From Erythrocercus mccallii (taxonomy: Eukaryota; Chordata; Aves; Passeriformes; Dicruridae): a stretch of DNA of 64,000 bases. The stretch is taken from positions 39,510 to 103,509 of the forward strand of contig VZRG01001335.1 in NCBI GenBank assembly GCA_013397435.1, written 5' to 3'. The notes beneath the pieces were generated by a model. It was not told where the DNA came from. It did no database searches and was given only the letters and a program-made list of their open reading frames with translations. Positions 61,985 to 64,000 of the stretch are shown here, in pieces; positions within the stretch are counted from its first letter, which is position 1; each line of letters begins with the position of its first letter. Both the position numbers and the translations under genes were made by a program.

Positions 61985-62200
61985 AGTTTATGTCAAGCTT
62001 TATCAGCTGATCTCATCATAATCCGGTAAATAGCATATCATGAACATCAAATCTAATTAAATCCTCTTGAGATACGGGTTAAAAAACAGACACAAACAAG
62101 AATCAAACATTTAAAACCTGCCGCTGTACAATCAGAATTAATCCACAGGGAGAAGTGAATTTCCTTGAAATCTGGACAAATAAGCCTTCGATGTTTTCCT
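61985..62200. promoter_or_regulatory. Candidate conserved non-coding element
   Basis: AT-rich unique sequence with ATCAAATCTAATTAAATCC, CAGAATTAATCCACAGG and AAGCTTTATCAGCTGATC, and with CpGs kept in AT-rich context (AATCCGGTAAATAGC, GATACGGGTTAAA, CTGCCGCTGTACAATC). The texture resembles vertebrate enhancers. No direct evidence of function. Confidence 0.33.
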
Positions 62201-64000
62201 TTCCCCAGTGGCTCACGGTCTCTCTGGCACACACAGTCAGAAGGAAAATGCAGTTACTGGGGTTTTATTTTCAACAAGATTGCATGAAATGCACCTCAAA
62301 AGTCTGACTTCTGAAGCAGAATACAGGACGGGGCAGAGGAAATATATTTTATTTATATATATATCTCCAGTATTCTCAGCAGTACTTTTGGTGCTGTCCA
62401 TATGTAAAAGAATGCTCTCTAGCCATAAGAAGCACAATGAAAACAGCTCTACTGTGGGCTCAAAAAGGCAGCAGTGGTGTTGTTCTTAAGTCACTCTCTT
62501 GATCATTACATGATCTGCCAGGCACCTTTCGAAACACTTCTAATGCACCATAGGTGTCTGTGCGTGTGCACAAGCCCTTAGGGCTACACCTATGCTGCTA
62601 GTAAATTAAACAGTGGCAGGTAATATTCCCAGGCATTGGAATTTGATAGTCTACATTGTTAAATTCCTAGAACCTGCCCTGGCACATTTTTGACCTGAAT
62701 CAATTAGCATTCTCCCACACATGTCCCAGGAATTTAGGAGTTAGCACAGCCAGGGACCATTCCCAAGAGTTGCCGTGACTTCAGTCATCGTGTGTGGTGA
62801 CAAGAGGAGCTTGATATTATGGACATGGCTCATTCCAGGTCAGTGGGCCTCACTGCCAGAGAACAGCCCTAATAACACCTAATTTTCCCATTAGAGCTGT
62901 TGCCTCTGTGCACATCTTAGCCTACATCTGCTCTGTACTTAATCTGGGTATGTCATAGGAGTGCTCTACCCCGAGCAGATCACATCAGAGCTGTTTGAAA
63001 GGGCAGCTCAGGACTTTATCTGCTGGGTGACTTGATGAGCCACAGCTTTCCTACACACAGGCAGGAGCTGCTCTTAAATGCAATCTTTCCAATCAGTTCC
63101 TTTAGCTTACAGCAGAGAGGAACACGGAAAAGGGGTTTCTTTGTTCCCACCCTTCTTTCTTGATGTGAACTAGCACATCCCTGGTGTCTCTGATAACCAG
63201 CAAGAAGTTGATGTTTGCACCTCTTGCAGTCCTTTAAAAAACTCATTCAGAAGAGCATGAATTCATAACAAGCAGTATAATTTCACTCTAGGAATAAAAC
63301 CAAAAAGCTCTCTCTTCACCTCCAGGATTAAACAAAAAATCAAAGCTCAGAACAGATTTGCCTGAAGTGAACAACCCCTCTGGTACGGACTCACCCCACC
63401 TAGCTTTATGTATCTAAAATAAAACCTCACTTTCTCAAGGCTTCCTCTGCAGCCAAAGGATACCAGAAGGGGTTTGGTTCAGCTCAGTCCTAACTTGTGA
63501 CTCCACTAATATAAGGAGCATAGATCAGCAATCATCATGATTTCAGCATTTCAGATTAATGTCTTTTACCTGCAAACCCACAGTGATTCTTGATCTGTCC
63601 ACTTTTGACATTGTTTTTCAAGTCTCTTACAAGCCTGACCACTCTTCTGCATTTTCACAGGAAAATGAAAAGAAAATTAACCGGTTGTGTCCTTGTCAAA
63701 AATAGCAAAAGGTATTTTGCTATTAACTCAGGTCAGAGTTTCAAGGATTCAAAATTAAGTTTCTGTTCTCATGATAAAAAACCCTAAGTTTCACAGCACC
63801 TAGGTCACCCTGGCTGAGAAAGGGAAGCAAACCCCTTGAAGAACAACTGTTCATCATGAATGGTTCATTCCCATATCTGCAATTTCCCTTAAAGCAATGC
63901 TGACTGGCCCTGCTGCTTACTAACTTCACAGCTATCACCAGGGTAGATGCTGGACTAAGGAATTCTTCTCCTGTACAGGCTTTAATACCACAGTTCTGTA
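62201..64000. other. Unique non-coding sequence to window end
   Basis: No recognised gene. A short (AT)n run lies at 62346-62363. The rest is ordinary unique sequence with open frames under 100 codons. Confidence 0.6.

Overview
The window looks like vertebrate, and most likely bird, nuclear DNA with no recognisable protein-coding gene. The evidence for a bird is three short 3'-end fragments of CR1 LINE elements (about 1.74-1.89, 27.94-28.08 and 60.84-61.0 kb) with the layout typical of avian CR1 copies. Interspersed repeats are otherwise sparse, and no SINE family typical of recent mammalian genomes is seen. Three weaker segments resemble MIR, an old tetrapod SINE. There are no operons, ribosome-binding sites, rRNA or CRISPR arrays, and I recognised no tRNA. 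The longest open frames (up to about 215 codons) lie in GC-richer, stop-poor patches, overlap open frames on the other strand, and match no family I recognise, so none is reported as a gene.

Layout. 0-6.4 kb: unique non-coding DNA with one CR1. 6.46-6.9 kb: an AT-rich, enhancer-like stretch with a 16-bp perfect palindrome. 7-24 kb: mostly featureless, with A-rich, CAAA and ATTT simple repeats and a homeodomain-site-rich patch at 14.2 kb. 23.1-28.1 kb: three possible MIR relics, an octamer/homeodomain patch at 24.2 kb, a three-copy tandem repeat of about 100 bp at 25.7-26.0 kb, and a CR1. 33.98-35.01 kb: the most structured part of the window, an AT-rich block dense in homeodomain-type cores with an RFX X-box-like site, followed by a tight CpG cluster. 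35.4-36.1 kb: simple repeats, ending in an uninterrupted run of 46 A. 40.6-42.2 kb: a candidate 71-bp exon, a CpG-enriched patch and another AT-rich, TAATTA-bearing patch. 48.7-49.0 and 62.0-62.2 kb: further enhancer-like patches. The rest is unique non-coding sequence.

Interpretation (inference). The best reading is a gene desert or a very long intron carrying several candidate cis-regulatory elements, possibly around a developmental regulator. The gene served cannot be named from this sequence. Conservation, which would decide every enhancer-like call, cannot be measured here. I found no convincing new biological system. The most worthwhile leads are the 34-35 kb block, the 25.7 kb tandem repeat and the candidate exons.
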